From assembly GCA_002693165.1 (NCBI GenBank), contig NZOP01000018.1, positions 13,589 to 24,110 on the forward strand: a stretch of DNA of 10,522 nucleotides, read 5' to 3'. Source of the stretch: Nitrososphaerota archaeon. GTDB lineage: Archaea > Thermoproteota > Nitrososphaeria > Nitrososphaerales > UBA57. The position numbers were made by a program, and so were the translations under genes. Shown piece after piece: positions 6,295-10,522 of this stretch. The number at the start of each line of letters is the position of its first letter. Position 1 is the first letter of the stretch. Under the pieces are notes generated by a model, which saw only the letters and a program-made list of their open reading frames with translations, did not search any database and was not told the origin of the DNA.

Positions 6295-6969
6295 TCACTT
6301 TGAAATTAAACTTATAACTTTATCGTTTAAATTCGACAAGTGAGCATTTTTTTCTATTAAGCTTAATGCATCTTTAGATTTACTTATCGATTCATCCGTT
6401 CCTCTTAATAATATTGAACCATTTTGACCTATTGTTAATTTACAACTTGTTTTTTCTTCTATTAGGTTTATCATTGTTCCTTTTTTTCCTATAACCCTTG
6501 GTATTTTTGACGGGGATATTTTAGCTATTTCTCCGTCTCGTATTTTCCCTAATCCTGGACCGCTTATTGTGATTAATGGATCTCTTGTTCTATCAAATGC
6601 AAGTATTCTTGCACTTAAACAATCTCCTCGTTTAAATTTATCACTCATCGAGTCTTTTGCTGCTGAAAAGCCTCTTCCAAATACCGATGAACCTGTTAAT
6701 ATTCCAAAAAACCATGAATTGATATCTACTTCCCATGCAAATGCGCTCATATCTGCTACAGTTCCGATCACTAAATCATCAATTTTTGGTACATATGTTC
6801 CATTTAATGGAATTACTCTTACTTCATTCCTTCCAATTTCTGACATTCCTATTCTTGTGCTAATTATTTTATTATTGTGTTTTATTACATTTGAAATTGG
6901 TTTATAATCTCCTTCTATTATTACGTCACCAGGAATAACATATTTTCTTTCTATCGTATTATTTCTCAT
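6295..6969 (-). CDS. rrp4: Exosome RNA-binding cap subunit Rrp4
   Basis: A 224-residue cap protein that sits on the Rrp41/Rrp42 ring and guides RNA into the pore. Three domains can be traced. The N-terminal domain has VIPGDVI (11-17). An S1 RNA-binding domain runs about 65-137, with VIGTVADMSAFAWEVDINSW and a closing RDPLITISGPGLGKI. A KH domain lies in the C-terminal third, with the GKKG loop at 161-164 inside IPRVIGKKGTMINLIEE. The order N-S1-KH distinguishes Rrp4 from the Csl4 cap protein, which has a zinc ribbon. It starts with ATG two bases after the SBDS stop. Confidence 0.95.
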   Translation of the reverse strand: MRNNTIERKYVIPGDVIIEGDYKPISNVIKHNNKIISTRIGMSEIGRNEVRVIPLNGTYVPKIDDLVIGTVADMSAFAWEVDINSWFFGILTGSSVFGRGFSAAKDSMSDKFKRGDCLSARILAFDRTRDPLITISGPGLGKIRDGEIAKISPSKIPRVIGKKGTMINLIEEKTSCKLTIGQNGSILLRGTDESISKSKDALSLIEKNAHLSNLNDKVISLISK

Positions 6970-6971
6970 TG

Positions 6972-7685
6972 CTATTCTATCTCTTCTGCTATTATATTAC
7001 CTTTAGTAAGAGAATTCAATTTATCAATTAATGTAATTTTTGAACCTGGAGTTACATTGACTACTGAAGTAAGTGAACCATCTGTTTGCCATGTTTCTGA
7101 TTCTATTTCACTTAATTTCTTTAACAATCCTATTGACTGTGGGGCAAATTGGGCCGGAATATTGATTTTTAATTTGTGATTTTCTGATTTCATTGGAATG
7201 ATTTTTCTTAATTCATCTATTATTATGTTTATTTGTTCATCCGCATTTTTGATTGGGTCTATACTGACTCTTGCTTCTTGTAGTGCTAGTTCAATCCTTT
7301 GTGGAGGGTGTGGGATTTTAGTTTTTGGATCTACATAGTTTCTTGTGATAATCCCTATGATTTTATTACGTTTTTCTTCAATTTTTTGTTTTCTTTGTTG
7401 TGTATTTAATAATAGTTCTCCTTTTTCTAGAATTATTTTTAGTGCTTCTTGGATATTAGTAGTTTTTATATGTTTTTTTAATTTATTTTCTGATATTCGT
7501 GTTCCTTTATTGGCATCTTCATATATCTCGTCAAATGCAATTGCCTTATTATGGTCTGTTATTTCTCCTTGCTTAAATTTTAATGCATTATCTGGGTCTA
7601 CTAATATTTCAAAACGTTCCCCTGAAACTGTTAATCTGATTGTAGTGAATTTCGACGTAACGTTTTTTCTTTGAAATTCTTTCAT
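6972..7685 (-). CDS. sbds: Ribosome maturation protein SBDS (Sdo1) homologue
   Basis: A 237-residue archaeal SBDS protein. The eukaryotic homologue helps release the anti-association factor eIF6 from the 60S subunit with EFL1; the archaeal role is thought to be related. Three domains are visible: the N-terminal FYSH domain (to about residue 90; TTIRLTVSGERFEILVDPDN and IYEDANKGTRIS), a central three-helix bundle (about 91-165; KIEEKRNKIIGIITRNYVDP and PHPPQRIELALQEARVSID) and a ferredoxin-like C-terminal domain (about 166-237). It is the first gene of the superoperon, its usual place, though proteasome alpha, which often precedes it in euryarchaea, is absent; tRNA-Lys lies upstream instead. 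A TATA-like box about 32 bases before ATG supports this as the operon promoter. Confidence 0.95.
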   Translation of the reverse strand: MKEFQRKNVTSKFTTIRLTVSGERFEILVDPDNALKFKQGEITDHNKAIAFDEIYEDANKGTRISENKLKKHIKTTNIQEALKIILEKGELLLNTQQRKQKIEEKRNKIIGIITRNYVDPKTKIPHPPQRIELALQEARVSIDPIKNADEQINIIIDELRKIIPMKSENHKLKINIPAQFAPQSIGLLKKLSEIESETWQTDGSLTSVVNVTPGSKITLIDKLNSLTKGNIIAEEIE

Positions 7686-7713
7686 ATTCTACTTCTCAAT
7701 AATTACATCTTCA

Positions 7714-7721
7714 TATAAAAA
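7714..7721 (-). promoter_or_regulatory. TATA-like box of the exosome superoperon
   Basis: Minus-strand TTTTTATA centred about 32 bases before the SBDS ATG, in the 47-base gap between tRNA-Lys and SBDS. The spacing suits a very short leader or leaderless mRNA, common in archaea for first genes of operons. No Shine-Dalgarno sequence is seen before this ATG. Confidence 0.45.
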
Positions 7722-7746
7722 TAGTCATAATGCGGGTCCGAGGGGA

Positions 7747-7757
7747 TTTCCTATTCA
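7747..7757 (-). other. tRNA-Lys intron 3, T loop 59/60, 11 nt
   Basis: On the RNA strand the intron is TGAATAGGAAA between A59 and T60. T-loop bases TCC (54-56) pair with GGA of the intron directly inside the T stem. A three-base AAT bulge before CCCCT matches the expected 3' cut site. The fourth central pair is a G-A mismatch, so this is a relaxed motif. At 11 nt it is among the shortest conceivable archaeal introns. Removal is needed to obtain a 7-base T loop. Confidence 0.7.
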
Positions 7758-7779
7758 TTCGGACCCCTGACCCCCGGGT

Positions 7780-7793
7780 TTCTTTCTTGATGA
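7780..7793 (-). other. tRNA-Lys intron 2, canonical 37/38, 14 nt
   Basis: The RNA-strand intron is TCATCAAGAAAGAA. Exon bases 32-35 (CTTT) pair with intron AAAG. The bulges are T36, A37 and T on one side and A, A and A38 on the other, a complete canonical bulge-helix-bulge on top of the perfect anticodon stem. Confidence 0.85.
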
Positions 7794-7808
7794 TAAAAGC
7801 CCGGTGCT

Positions 7809-7821
7809 GTAGGATTTGATA
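7809..7821 (-). other. tRNA-Lys intron 1, D arm 22/23, 13 nt
   Basis: The RNA-strand intron TATCAAATCCTAC lies between G22 and A23. Its removal restores GAGC opposite GCTC. Exon AGG before A21 can pair with intron CCT (three of four central positions), and the AC-A bulge fits a relaxed bulge-helix-bulge. The boundaries cannot slip without breaking the D stem. Confidence 0.7.
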
Positions 7822-7933
7822 CTACCTGCCTGAGCTACGGACCCACGAAATTTATTAATTATTCACCTATTAGTATCTTTGCTTGCATTATTATTCTATA
7901 TTCTTTCGTAATTATAAAACGCCCCGGGCGGGA

Positions 7934-7957
7934 ACTTCAGAAATCTTTCGATTTTCA
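7934..7957 (-). other. tRNA-Asp intron 2, T loop 59/60, 24 nt
   Basis: T-loop bases TTCA (54-57) pair fully with intron TGAA. The bulges are A58, A59 and T at the 5' cut and G, T and T60 at the 3' cut. The T stem serves as the outer helix. Inside is a five-pair AAATC/GATTT hairpin closed by a GAAA tetraloop. This is a textbook bulge-helix-bulge at a non-canonical site. Confidence 0.88.
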
Positions 7958-8003
7958 TTTGAACCCGCGTCTAAAGAGTGACAGTCTCCAATGCTAGGCC
8001 GGG

Positions 8004-8024
8004 ATGTGCAATATATTATTATTT
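8004..8024 (-). other. tRNA-Asp intron 1, D loop 15/16, 21 nt
   Basis: The D-stem 5' strand GTGT (positions 10-13) pairs with intron GCAC (8006-8009; one G-T pair). The three-base bulges A14-G15-A and A-T-C16 hold the cut sites. The intron is almost all A and T apart from the GCAC that pairs with the exon. It competes with the mature D stem, so splicing should switch the D-arm fold. Confidence 0.83.
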
Positions 8025-8084
8025 CTACACCACCGGGGCTAAATATTTCAAAACATCTTTTATCTATAACTCTTTCTATTGGTG

Positions 8085-8094
8085 TATTTAATAA
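8085..8094 (+). promoter_or_regulatory. TATA-like element before the nitrilase gene
   Basis: TATTTAATAA centred about 29 bases before the TTG start at 8119, in the 79-base gap between the tRNA-Asp 5' end and the nitrilase gene. The spacing fits a leaderless mRNA and supports the TTG start. This gap must also hold the divergent tRNA-Asp promoter; a minus-strand A/T-rich box around 8056-8068 is the likeliest place but is not distinctive. Confidence 0.4.
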
Positions 8095-8118
8095 TGTAGA
8101 AATTAGTATGTTATTATC

Positions 8119-8922
8119 TTGAATCTTAAGATTAATCTCAGTTTTGTTCAATTTAATCCTAAATTCGGTGATGTTGATTATAATTTATCTAAAGCTTGCA
8201 CCCTGATTTCTAAATCCAAATCAGGAATAATTGTGCTTCCTGAGTTAATGAGTACTGGATATAATTTTAAAAATAAAATTGAAGTTTCAAATTTATCTGA
8301 GTCTGCACGTAATGGATGGACTCGTTCATTTCTGATCGATCAATCTTTAGCTATGAATTCAACAATTGTCGCAGGTTTTTGTGAAAAATCTAATAATCGT
8401 TATTATAATAGTGCTATGGTCGTATCTAAAGGTAAATTTCTTGGTGTTTATAGGAAAACTCATTTATTTTATAAAGAAAAACTTTGGTTTACCAAAGGTA
8501 ATACTGGTTTTAAAATTTTTCATGTTGATAATGTAAAACTCGGGGTTATGATTTGTTCTGATTGGATATGGCCTGAATCTGCACGCACTCTGTCACTAAA
8601 AGGCGCTGATTTAATTGCACATCCTGCTAATCTTATTATAAAGGGAATGTGCCAGAAAACTATGCCTGTTCGTTGTTTTGAGAATAAAGTGTTTGCTATA
8701 ACTGCTAATCGAATTGGGTCTGAGAATAGAGGAAAAGATCATTTTATTTATACGGGTCAAAGTCAAATTGTTGGACCTGACATGTCTGTACTAGCTCGGG
8801 CACCTTCCTCTAGAAACTCTGTTTGTTCCGTATCTGTGGATTTATCGTTAGCGCGTAATAAAAAGTTACACAAAAAAAATAATATTTTAAAAGATCGAAG
8901 ACCTGATCTATATTTAAAATAA
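8119..8922 (+). CDS. Nitrilase-superfamily carbon-nitrogen hydrolase
   Basis: A 267-residue single-domain member of the nitrilase superfamily, which hydrolyses amides, carbamoyl groups or nitriles through a Glu-Lys-Cys triad. The glutamate is E42 in IIVLPELMSTGYNF, the lysine K113 in YRKTHLF, and the cysteine C146 in LGVMICSDWIWPE. The downstream ITANRIGSE (about 194-202) and C-terminal DRRPDLY are typical of amidase branches that include omega-amidase- and N-carbamoylputrescine amidase-like enzymes. The substrate cannot be fixed from sequence. The TTG start gives the expected beta strand, KINLSFVQFNPKFGDVDYN, at the N-terminus and lies about 29 bases from a TATA-like box. The gene stands alone: divergent tRNA-Asp lies upstream, and hjc converges from the other side 14 bases after its stop. 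Confidence 0.88.
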   Translation: MNLKINLSFVQFNPKFGDVDYNLSKACTLISKSKSGIIVLPELMSTGYNFKNKIEVSNLSESARNGWTRSFLIDQSLAMNSTIVAGFCEKSNNRYYNSAMVVSKGKFLGVYRKTHLFYKEKLWFTKGNTGFKIFHVDNVKLGVMICSDWIWPESARTLSLKGADLIAHPANLIIKGMCQKTMPVRCFENKVFAITANRIGSENRGKDHFIYTGQSQIVGPDMSVLARAPSSRNSVCSVSVDLSLARNKKLHKKNNILKDRRPDLYLK

Positions 8923-8936
8923 TTTATTGATTGATT

Positions 8937-9320
8937 TCAGTGTTTGTTGAAATCTAATTCTTTATCATCTGTAAGATTATAAAACTGCCATTTGCCTCTT
9001 TTTGGATCAAATTTACTTCTTTTTTCATGTGTCCATGCTAAAATTGCTTTTGCTCCAACTTTTTTTGCCCATCTGGCTAAATATTTCTTTTCGATGTCGT
9101 CAATATCAGTAAAATATTTTGATACTTGTATAAACCAAACTATTGTTTTTTGATTCTTTTTTTTAACTGATATTAAATCTATTGGGAAATATTTTTTGTC
9201 ATTGACTATTACCATTCCTGCTTTTGATCCAGACCCTCTAATTGCAAACCAGTCATTTTTTCTTAATTTGTTTAATAAATTATGTTCTCTACTCCTGCCC
9301 AAAACATATGAATTTCCCAT
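8937..9320 (-). CDS. hjc: Hjc-like Holliday junction resolvase with an altered active site
   Basis: A 127-residue protein with the size and motif order of archaeal Hjc, a dimeric nuclease that resolves four-way DNA junctions. Visible elements are E12 in SREHNLLNKL, the RGSGSKAG loop at 28-35, the acidic PIDLI with D48, and a strand WFIQVSKYF at 62-70. In classical Hjc this strand carries E-x-K. Here glutamate is replaced by Q65 and the lysine is displaced to K68. PD-(D/E)XK families do contain QxK-type variants, so it may be active, but catalysis is uncertain. The segment between motifs is also longer than usual. It starts with ATG at 9320, and a shared A/T box lies about 30 bases upstream. 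Alternatively it is a non-resolvase PD-(D/E)XK relative. Confidence 0.68.
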   Translation of the reverse strand: MGNSYVLGRSREHNLLNKLRKNDWFAIRGSGSKAGMVIVNDKKYFPIDLISVKKKNQKTIVWFIQVSKYFTDIDDIEKKYLARWAKKVGAKAILAWTHEKRSKFDPKRGKWQFYNLTDDKELDFNKH

Positions 9321-9345
9321 TACTCTTAATCTTACTTTGGAATAT

Positions 9346-9354
9346 GTTAAAAAC
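9346..9354. promoter_or_regulatory. Shared A/T box between hjc and ribK
   Basis: GTTAAAAAC is centred about 30 bases from the hjc ATG on the minus strand (reading TTTTTAA) and 30 bases from the proposed ribK ATG on the plus strand (TTAAAAA). One element, or two overlapping ones, could serve both divergent genes. The symmetry is what chose 9380 as the ribK start. Confidence 0.4.
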
Positions 9355-9379
9355 TATTATTACATTGAAAAAATACGTA

Positions 9380-10042
9380 ATGAACTCTCAATACTTATCA
9401 ACATTGATTGAACTTCAAATTCTTGGAGCGAAAAATCCAATTAAAATTTCTACCGTTGAAATTGCTATTATTCTAAACAAAACACAACAAACTGCATCTC
9501 AACATCTACTATATTTGGAAAAAAATGGATTTATTTCACGTTTTAAAATAGATGGAAATGATATGCTTCAAATTACAAATTTAGGCTTGAATCATCTTTT
9601 AACTATTGTTCAAAAGATGCAATCTGCATTTGATGATGAAAAATCTTATTCTGTTTCAGGTAAAGTGTTTTCAGGTTTAGGGGAAGGCGCATATTATATC
9701 TCTCTTATGGGTTATAAAAAACAGTTTATTTCCAAACTCGGATTTGAACCATATCCTGGTACACTTAATTTAAAATTATCTTCAAATCTTCATAAACAAT
9801 TCATAAATAATTTGTCTGAATTAACTGGTGTTACGATTAATGGTTTTACAGATAAAAAACGATCTTATGGTAATGTTTTATGTTTTCCTGCATTGATTAA
9901 TTCAAATATTAAAGGTTCTGTTATTTTAATAGAACGTACACATCATGATGATTCTGTTCTTGAGTTGATATCTTCTTTTTATTTAAGAAAAAAATTACGT
10001 CTTGTCGACGGTGATATTGTTGACGTACATGTTTTAGTCTAG
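9380..10042 (+). CDS. ribK: CTP-dependent riboflavin kinase with N-terminal winged-helix domain
   Basis: A 220-residue two-domain protein of the archaeal RbkR type. Residues about 1-85 form a winged-helix DNA-binding domain (LSTLIELQILGAKNP, then the helix-turn-helix VEIAIILNKTQQTASQHLLYLEKNGFISR). Residues about 90-220 form the archaeal CTP-dependent riboflavin kinase, which makes FMN: SGKVFSGLGEGAYYIS, the signature FEPYPGTLNLKL (122-133), GFTDKKRSYGNVLCFPA and IERTHHDDSVLELIS. Fused proteins of this kind can also repress riboflavin genes, so autoregulation is possible. The frame is open back to 9242 with upstream ATGs at 9308 and 9344. I prefer 9380 because it begins just before the HTH domain and lies 30 bases from a TATA-like box, while longer forms add a hydrophobic stretch that overlaps hjc. 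Its TAG overlaps the convergent ribL stop. Confidence 0.88.
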   Translation: MNSQYLSTLIELQILGAKNPIKISTVEIAIILNKTQQTASQHLLYLEKNGFISRFKIDGNDMLQITNLGLNHLLTIVQKMQSAFDDEKSYSVSGKVFSGLGEGAYYISLMGYKKQFISKLGFEPYPGTLNLKLSSNLHKQFINNLSELTGVTINGFTDKKRSYGNVLCFPALINSNIKGSVILIERTHHDDSVLELISSFYLRKKLRLVDGDIVDVHVLV

Positions 10043-10521
10043 TTCTTATTTTTATGCACATTATTTTTTATTAAATAGGAACTTTTTACATGAGGTATTG
10101 GAGAATCCAATTTCATAATTCTTATTTTTAATTCATATTTTTTTACTAATTCTCTTAATTTCTTAAGTTTGTGAGTCTGATCATACCCTATGGTTATTAT
10201 ATCCGGTTTTATTTTTTTTACAATTTTAAATATTTCTCCTTTACTTCCTAATACTGCATGATCCACATATTTTATTGACGATACTAGAGTTTTACGTTTT
10301 CTTTCACTATTTATTGCTGTTCTACCTTTATTTTTTTTCACACGTTCATCTCTTGCAATCGAGACAATTAAAAAATCTCCTTGTTGTTTTGATTTTTTTA
10401 ATGTGTATATGTGACCTGGATGTATAATGTCATACACGCCTCCTGTGAATACAATTTTTATTTTTTTTCTTCCTTTTTTAGTTAAAAAATATTTATTATT
10501 TGATTCTTTAATTAATTTCAA
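10039..10521 (-). CDS. ribL: RibL-type FAD synthetase (cytidylyltransferase family), partial at 5' end
   Basis: At least 160 residues of a nucleotidyltransferase of the cytidylyltransferase fold that in archaea makes FAD from FMN and ATP. Signatures are KIVFTGGVYDIIHPGHIYTLKKSK with the HPGH form of the HIGH motif (34-37 from the first visible codon), SIARDERVKKNKGR, INSERKRKTLVSSIKYVD, and KPDIITIGYDQ. Chemically similar cytidylyltransferases acting on glycerol-3-phosphate or lipid precursors cannot be excluded by motif alone, but the neighbouring riboflavin kinase favours FAD synthesis. About 22 residues precede the first strand (LIKESNNKYFLTKKGRKK); they look like the end of a winged-helix domain, so the TTG at 10521 is probably not the true start and the gene likely continues off the right edge. 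Its TAG stop shares a CTAG palindrome with ribK. Confidence 0.8.
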   Translation of the reverse strand: MKLIKESNNKYFLTKKGRKKIKIVFTGGVYDIIHPGHIYTLKKSKQQGDFLIVSIARDERVKKNKGRTAINSERKRKTLVSSIKYVDHAVLGSKGEIFKIVKKIKPDIITIGYDQTHKLKKLRELVKKYELKIRIMKLDSPIPHVKSSYLIKNNVHKNKN

Positions 10522-10522
10522 T

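Larger units (their letters stand above)
7733..7844 (-). tRNA. tRNA-Lys(TTT) interrupted by three introns
   Basis: On the minus strand the acceptor stem is GGGTCCG (7838-7844) with CGGACCC (7734-7740), with G73 at 7733 and no encoded CCA. The D stem is GCTC with G22 plus AGC, rejoined across an intron. The anticodon stem CCGGG (7800-7804) pairs perfectly with CCCGG (7774-7778). The loop CTTTTA+A gives anticodon TTT at 7795-7797. The T stem AGGGG pairs with CCCCT. Removing 7809-7821 (D arm), 7780-7793 (37/38) and 7747-7757 (T loop 59/60) leaves a 74-nt tRNA before CCA. Only the anticodon intron has a complete bulge-helix-bulge; the other two have three of four central pairs. The mature T loop reads TCCGAAT, with C rather than T at position 55. 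It lies 75 bases downstream of tRNA-Asp and ends 48 bases before SBDS. Confidence 0.88.
7920..8039 (-). tRNA. tRNA-Asp(GTC) interrupted by two non-canonical introns
   Basis: On the minus strand the acceptor stem is GCCCCGG (8033-8039) with CCGGGGC (7921-7927), with G73 at 7920, the Asp-typical discriminator, and no encoded CCA. The D stem is GTGT with GCAT. The anticodon loop CTGTCAC (7978-7984) is the classic Asp loop, with anticodon GTC at 7980-7982, and has no intron at 37/38. The T stem GCGGG pairs perfectly with CCCGC. Removal of 8004-8024 (D loop 15/16) and 7934-7957 (T loop 59/60) leaves a normal D loop with CCCGGCCTA and T loop TTCAAAT, about 75 nt before CCA. Both introns have four-pair bulge-helix-bulge cores. 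The anticodon stem GGAGA/TCTTT is weak, with two G-T pairs at its base. It probably precedes tRNA-Lys in the same direction. Confidence 0.9.

Noticed and set aside
7787..7793. TTGATGA on the plus strand, resembling a C box of a C/D guide RNA
   Set aside because: It is the complement of the tRNA-Lys anticodon intron, and I see no paired D box (CTGA) with guide spacing.
7912..8151. A 79-codon open frame on the minus strand
   Set aside because: It runs straight through tRNA-Asp and its introns and shows no protein-like pattern. It is an accident of the tRNA sequence.
9242..9379. A longer ribK starting at 9242, 9308 or 9344
   Set aside because: The extra residues are a hydrophobic run, and the longest forms overlap hjc. 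The HTH domain begins just after 9380 and the promoter spacing fits that start. 9344 remains a minor possibility.
1..10522. CRISPR arrays, insertion sequences, prophage or defence genes
   Set aside because: I found no regularly spaced repeats, transposase or integrase motifs, or toxin-antitoxin or restriction genes. Apart from the tRNA introns, the window is ordinary archaeal housekeeping DNA.

Overview
The window is a strongly AT-rich piece of an archaeal chromosome, most likely from a Nitrososphaerota (Thaumarchaeota) lineage such as the marine Nitrosopumilales. The lineage is inferred from gene content and general resemblance; no search was run. Archaeal markers are the exosome superoperon (SBDS, Rrp4, Rrp41, Rrp42, L37Ae, Pcc1, prefoldin beta), an archaeal-type CCA-adding enzyme, a CTP-dependent riboflavin kinase with a DNA-binding domain, an Hjc-type protein, TATA-like boxes about 30 nt before start codons, and tRNA genes with bulge-helix-bulge introns and no encoded CCA.

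Layout. Positions 1-1293 (+): the 3' end of cca, overlapped by a small predicted Ser/Thr kinase gene. Positions 1325-1461 (+): tRNA-Pro(GGG), split by three apparent introns. Positions 1443-3874 (-): an energy-coupling-factor transporter module, ecfA1-ecfA2-ecfT, with no substrate-binding S component in view; the last ecfT codons overlap the 3' end of tRNA-Pro. Positions 3907-7685 (-): the exosome superoperon in the order SBDS > rrp4 > rrp41 > rrp42 > rpl37ae > pcc1 > pfdB, tightly packed with overlaps. Positions 7733-8039 (-): tRNA-Asp(GTC) then tRNA-Lys(TTT), carrying two and three introns. Positions 8119-8922 (+): a nitrilase-superfamily hydrolase. Positions 8937-9320 (-): an Hjc-like nuclease. 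Positions 9380-10042 (+): HTH-riboflavin kinase. Positions 10039-10521 (-): a RibL-type FAD synthetase running off the right edge.

How the genes fit together. The superoperon couples RNA 3' processing and decay (exosome core and cap) with ribosome maturation (SBDS, L37Ae), tRNA t6A modification (Pcc1 of KEOPS) and protein folding (prefoldin). CCA addition and the three intron-bearing tRNAs add to the RNA-maturation theme. The kinase and FAD-synthetase genes at the right end perform consecutive steps, riboflavin > FMN > FAD, and converge on a shared CTAG stop palindrome.

The most unusual feature is the tRNA genes. All three tRNAs in 10.5 kb are interrupted, by eight apparent introns of 11 to about 30 nt in D arms, anticodon arms and T loops. 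Four of them show a complete four-pair bulge-helix-bulge. Their number, tiny size and non-canonical sites point to a broad-specificity heteromeric splicing endonuclease and to ordered splicing in tRNA-Pro.
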